From Planctomycetota bacterium (GTDB taxonomy: Bacteria; Planctomycetota; Phycisphaerae; Phycisphaerales; SM1A02): a stretch of 36,015 nt of DNA. Shown piece by piece: positions 34,769 to 36,015 of this stretch. The stretch covers positions 1 through 36,015 of the forward strand of contig JAPLMU010000124.1 in the NCBI GenBank assembly GCA_026386795.1. The letters are read 5' to 3'. Positions within the stretch are counted from its first letter, which is position 1; the number at the start of each line of letters is the position of its first letter. The position numbers and the translations under genes were made by a program. The notes under the pieces were generated by a model. That model saw only the letters and a program-made list of their open reading frames with translations, did not search any database and was not told the DNA's origin.

Positions 34769-35784
34769 GTCGTCACCTGCAATTCGTGATAATCCTCTAC
34801 AAACGACTTAAATGAAGGCTCTGCCAGCAGTGCAACGGCGAGCGGTCCCTGAAGCCCCTTGGACAGCATCGACTGCCGCAGATCGTGGATAAAGGTGCGC
34901 GTCCACTCCGTGGTCATCTTGGACGTCATCCATCGGAACGAATTGACGGCGTGTTCGCCGCTGCGCGCGCGAAGCGCCAGGCTAATGGTGGTGGCGTACT
35001 TGACAGAAAGTTCCGTTGGGCAAGGAACCTTCTCGCCATTGCCTTCAAGAATTGCCTCAACATTTGGCAACTTTTTGTAGAGTTTGGTGAACGCGCTCAA
35101 TTCCGCACTCACCGCCGCACCGACTGCGGAGTCTGCAGACATTCCTGCCTTTAGCAATCGATCCGCCATAAACCACGAGCGAGGCGACGGCCACGCTGGT
35201 TGCGCGGGATCAACGCGATGCAGTAATTCCGGCCGGAATGCGAGAAACGAGATAATGTGTTCCGACACCCCCTGAGCGATCGCATAGCTCTTGAAGCTCG
35301 CCACGTCAGGCGAGATCTCAATATGCGCGAATCGATTCGCGAGCGCCGTCGGCATGTCGAACACCGACGCGCGGTCTTCCTTGCGGTTTCCTGCTGCCCA
35401 CACGAACCAGCCGTCTGGAAGCTGGTAATTGCCGATTCGGCGGTCCAAGATCAGTTGCTGCGCCACGCCCTGCATGCTTGGCGCGGCCATGTTCAGTTCG
35501 TCCAAGAAGAGGATTCCTGCGCCATCGCGCGGCAAGAATTCCGGCGGATACCAACGAGAAATGCCGCCGCCCTGCTCAAGGCGCTCGGGCACTGGCAGCC
35601 CTCGCAGATCCGTCGGCGCAAGCTGACTGACGCGAACATCAACAAATTCAAGCCCTGACTGCAGCGCGGCCTGCGCAACAATGCTGGACTTGCCAACGCC
35701 GGGTGCGCCCCAGATCATCAGGCTAGTGCGAATGTCGTTGGCGACAACGGACGAGAGGTACGCGAGTAATTCAGACGGATTCAT
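34765..35784 (-). CDS. MoxR-like AAA ATPase
   Basis: A 339-residue cytoplasmic AAA+ ATPase. Walker A is GAPGVGKSS (26-34), a pore-loop-like RGLPVPERLEQGGGISRWYPPEF follows, then Walker B ILFLDELNMA with sensor 1 VWAAGNRKED and the arginine-finger region ALANRFAHIEI. The C-terminal lid domain is helical. It most resembles the MoxR/CbbQ-like group that acts as a metal-insertion or remodelling chaperone for VWA-domain partners. First gene of the minus-strand operon MoxR, VWA/metallopeptidase, FGase-like, HEAT-like; AAAGG lies about 9 bases before ATG 35784. Confidence 0.9.
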   Translation of the reverse strand: MNPSELLAYLSSVVANDIRTSLMIWGAPGVGKSSIVAQAALQSGLEFVDVRVSQLAPTDLRGLPVPERLEQGGGISRWYPPEFLPRDGAGILFLDELNMAAPSMQGVAQQLILDRRIGNYQLPDGWFVWAAGNRKEDRASVFDMPTALANRFAHIEISPDVASFKSYAIAQGVSEHIISFLAFRPELLHRVDPAQPAWPSPRSWFMADRLLKAGMSADSAVGAAVSAELSAFTKLYKKLPNVEAILEGNGEKVPCPTELSVKYATTISLALRARSGEHAVNSFRWMTSKMTTEWTRTFIHDLRQSMLSKGLQGPLAVALLAEPSFKSFVEDYHELQVTT

Positions 35785-35848
35785 GTGACGGGGCCTTTCA
35801 AACGTGAGTAGTCATTCCAAAGCGCGTGCGCGACAAACAACAACCAAC

Positions 35849-35867
35849 CGCCCGCAACGAGCGGGCG
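35849..35867. repeat. Perfect 7-bp inverted repeat upstream of MoxR operon
   Basis: CGCCCGC (35849-35855) and GCGGGCG (35861-35867) flank the five-base loop AACGA, 65 bases upstream of the MoxR start. With no T-run it is more likely a leader structure or an operator than a terminator; its function is not known. Confidence 0.5.
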
Positions 35868-35909
35868 ATTCCGAAGAGCGCATGCAGAAATTGGATGAAC
35901 ACCACGCGA

Positions 35910-36015
35910 GACCTTGAAGTCTTGAGCCGCGGGGCCAGTGAGGCCTCGTGACGCAAGACGTGCAGATCTTGAGCCGCGAGACCAGCGAGGTCGCGCGACA
36001 TCAAGACCTTGAACG
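35910..36015. repeat. Imperfect 47-48 bp tandem repeats, cut by window end
   Basis: Two full units (35910-35956 and 35957-36004) and the start of a third (from 36005) share GACCTTGAA- or GACGTGCAG-type openings followed by TCTTGAGCCGCG, a CCAG.GAGG core and a CAAGAC end. Within unit one GTCTTG (35919-35924) pairs with CAAGAC (35954-35959) across an imperfect stem with loop around AGTGA; unit two holds a similar imperfect stem. The array continues past the window. Confidence 0.7.

Noticed and set aside
35798-36004. 68-residue minus-strand gene over the terminal repeats
   Set aside because: It is the translation of hairpin repeats and an inverted repeat, with no ribosome-binding site or recognisable domain.

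Overview
The window looks like a chromosomal segment of a fairly GC-rich bacterium of the Planctomycetota, probably near the Phycisphaerae. The grounds are a DUF1800/DUF1501 gene pair, a Tat-exported Gfo/Idh/MocA oxidoreductase, an L34 protein with a divergent MHYPHR-type N-terminus, and short hypotheticals between housekeeping genes. This placement is inferred from gene content, not from any search.

Layout. 1-726 is the 3' end of an anhydro-N-acetylmuramic acid kinase gene. 798-7570 is a complete phosphate-starvation locus in one direction: PhoB-like regulator, PhoR-like kinase, PstS, PstC, PstA, PstB, PhoU, with a stem-loop between pstS and pstC and a possible terminator after phoU. 7741-8491 holds rpmH (44 aa) and aroK. 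8509-10428 (minus) holds RNase III, a small anchored protein and a PilZ protein. 10739-13172 holds an IlvC-type reductoisomerase, UppP and a small membrane protein, all translationally coupled. 13190-16540 (minus) holds LigA, a cysteine-less FmdB-like protein and a sugar isomerase-like TIM barrel. 16621-22007 (plus) holds a DUF4442-like protein, a polytopic membrane protein, DUF1800, DUF1501 and a methyltransferase. 22053-24050 (minus) holds a hypothetical protein and the Gfo/Idh/MocA oxidoreductase.

The most interesting region is 24277-29652: a divergent KamA-family radical-SAM aminomutase, PcaI-like and PcaJ-like CoA-transferase subunits and a class III aminotransferase form a tightly coupled operon, and a PcaF-like thiolase faces it end to end. 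Together they would encode a full route: alpha-amino acid to beta-amino acid, to beta-keto acid, to beta-ketoacyl-CoA, to acetyl-CoA plus a shortened acyl-CoA. The aminomutase appears to lack the aspartates that bind the lysine side chain and carries an arginine in place of one, so a dicarboxylic substrate (2-aminoadipate or glutamate) is my preferred inference. The PcaJ-like gene has an apparent one-base deletion near its start.

29857-30687 is a methyltransferase preceded by an 8-bp tandem repeat array. 30718-35784 (minus) is a four-gene operon with 4-bp overlaps at every junction: MoxR ATPase, HExxH/VWA protein, N-formylglutamate amidohydrolase-like protein with an unknown N-terminal domain, and a HEAT-like protein. 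The window ends in imperfect 47-48 bp tandem repeats with internal hairpins. No tRNA, rRNA, CRISPR array or insertion sequence was recognised.
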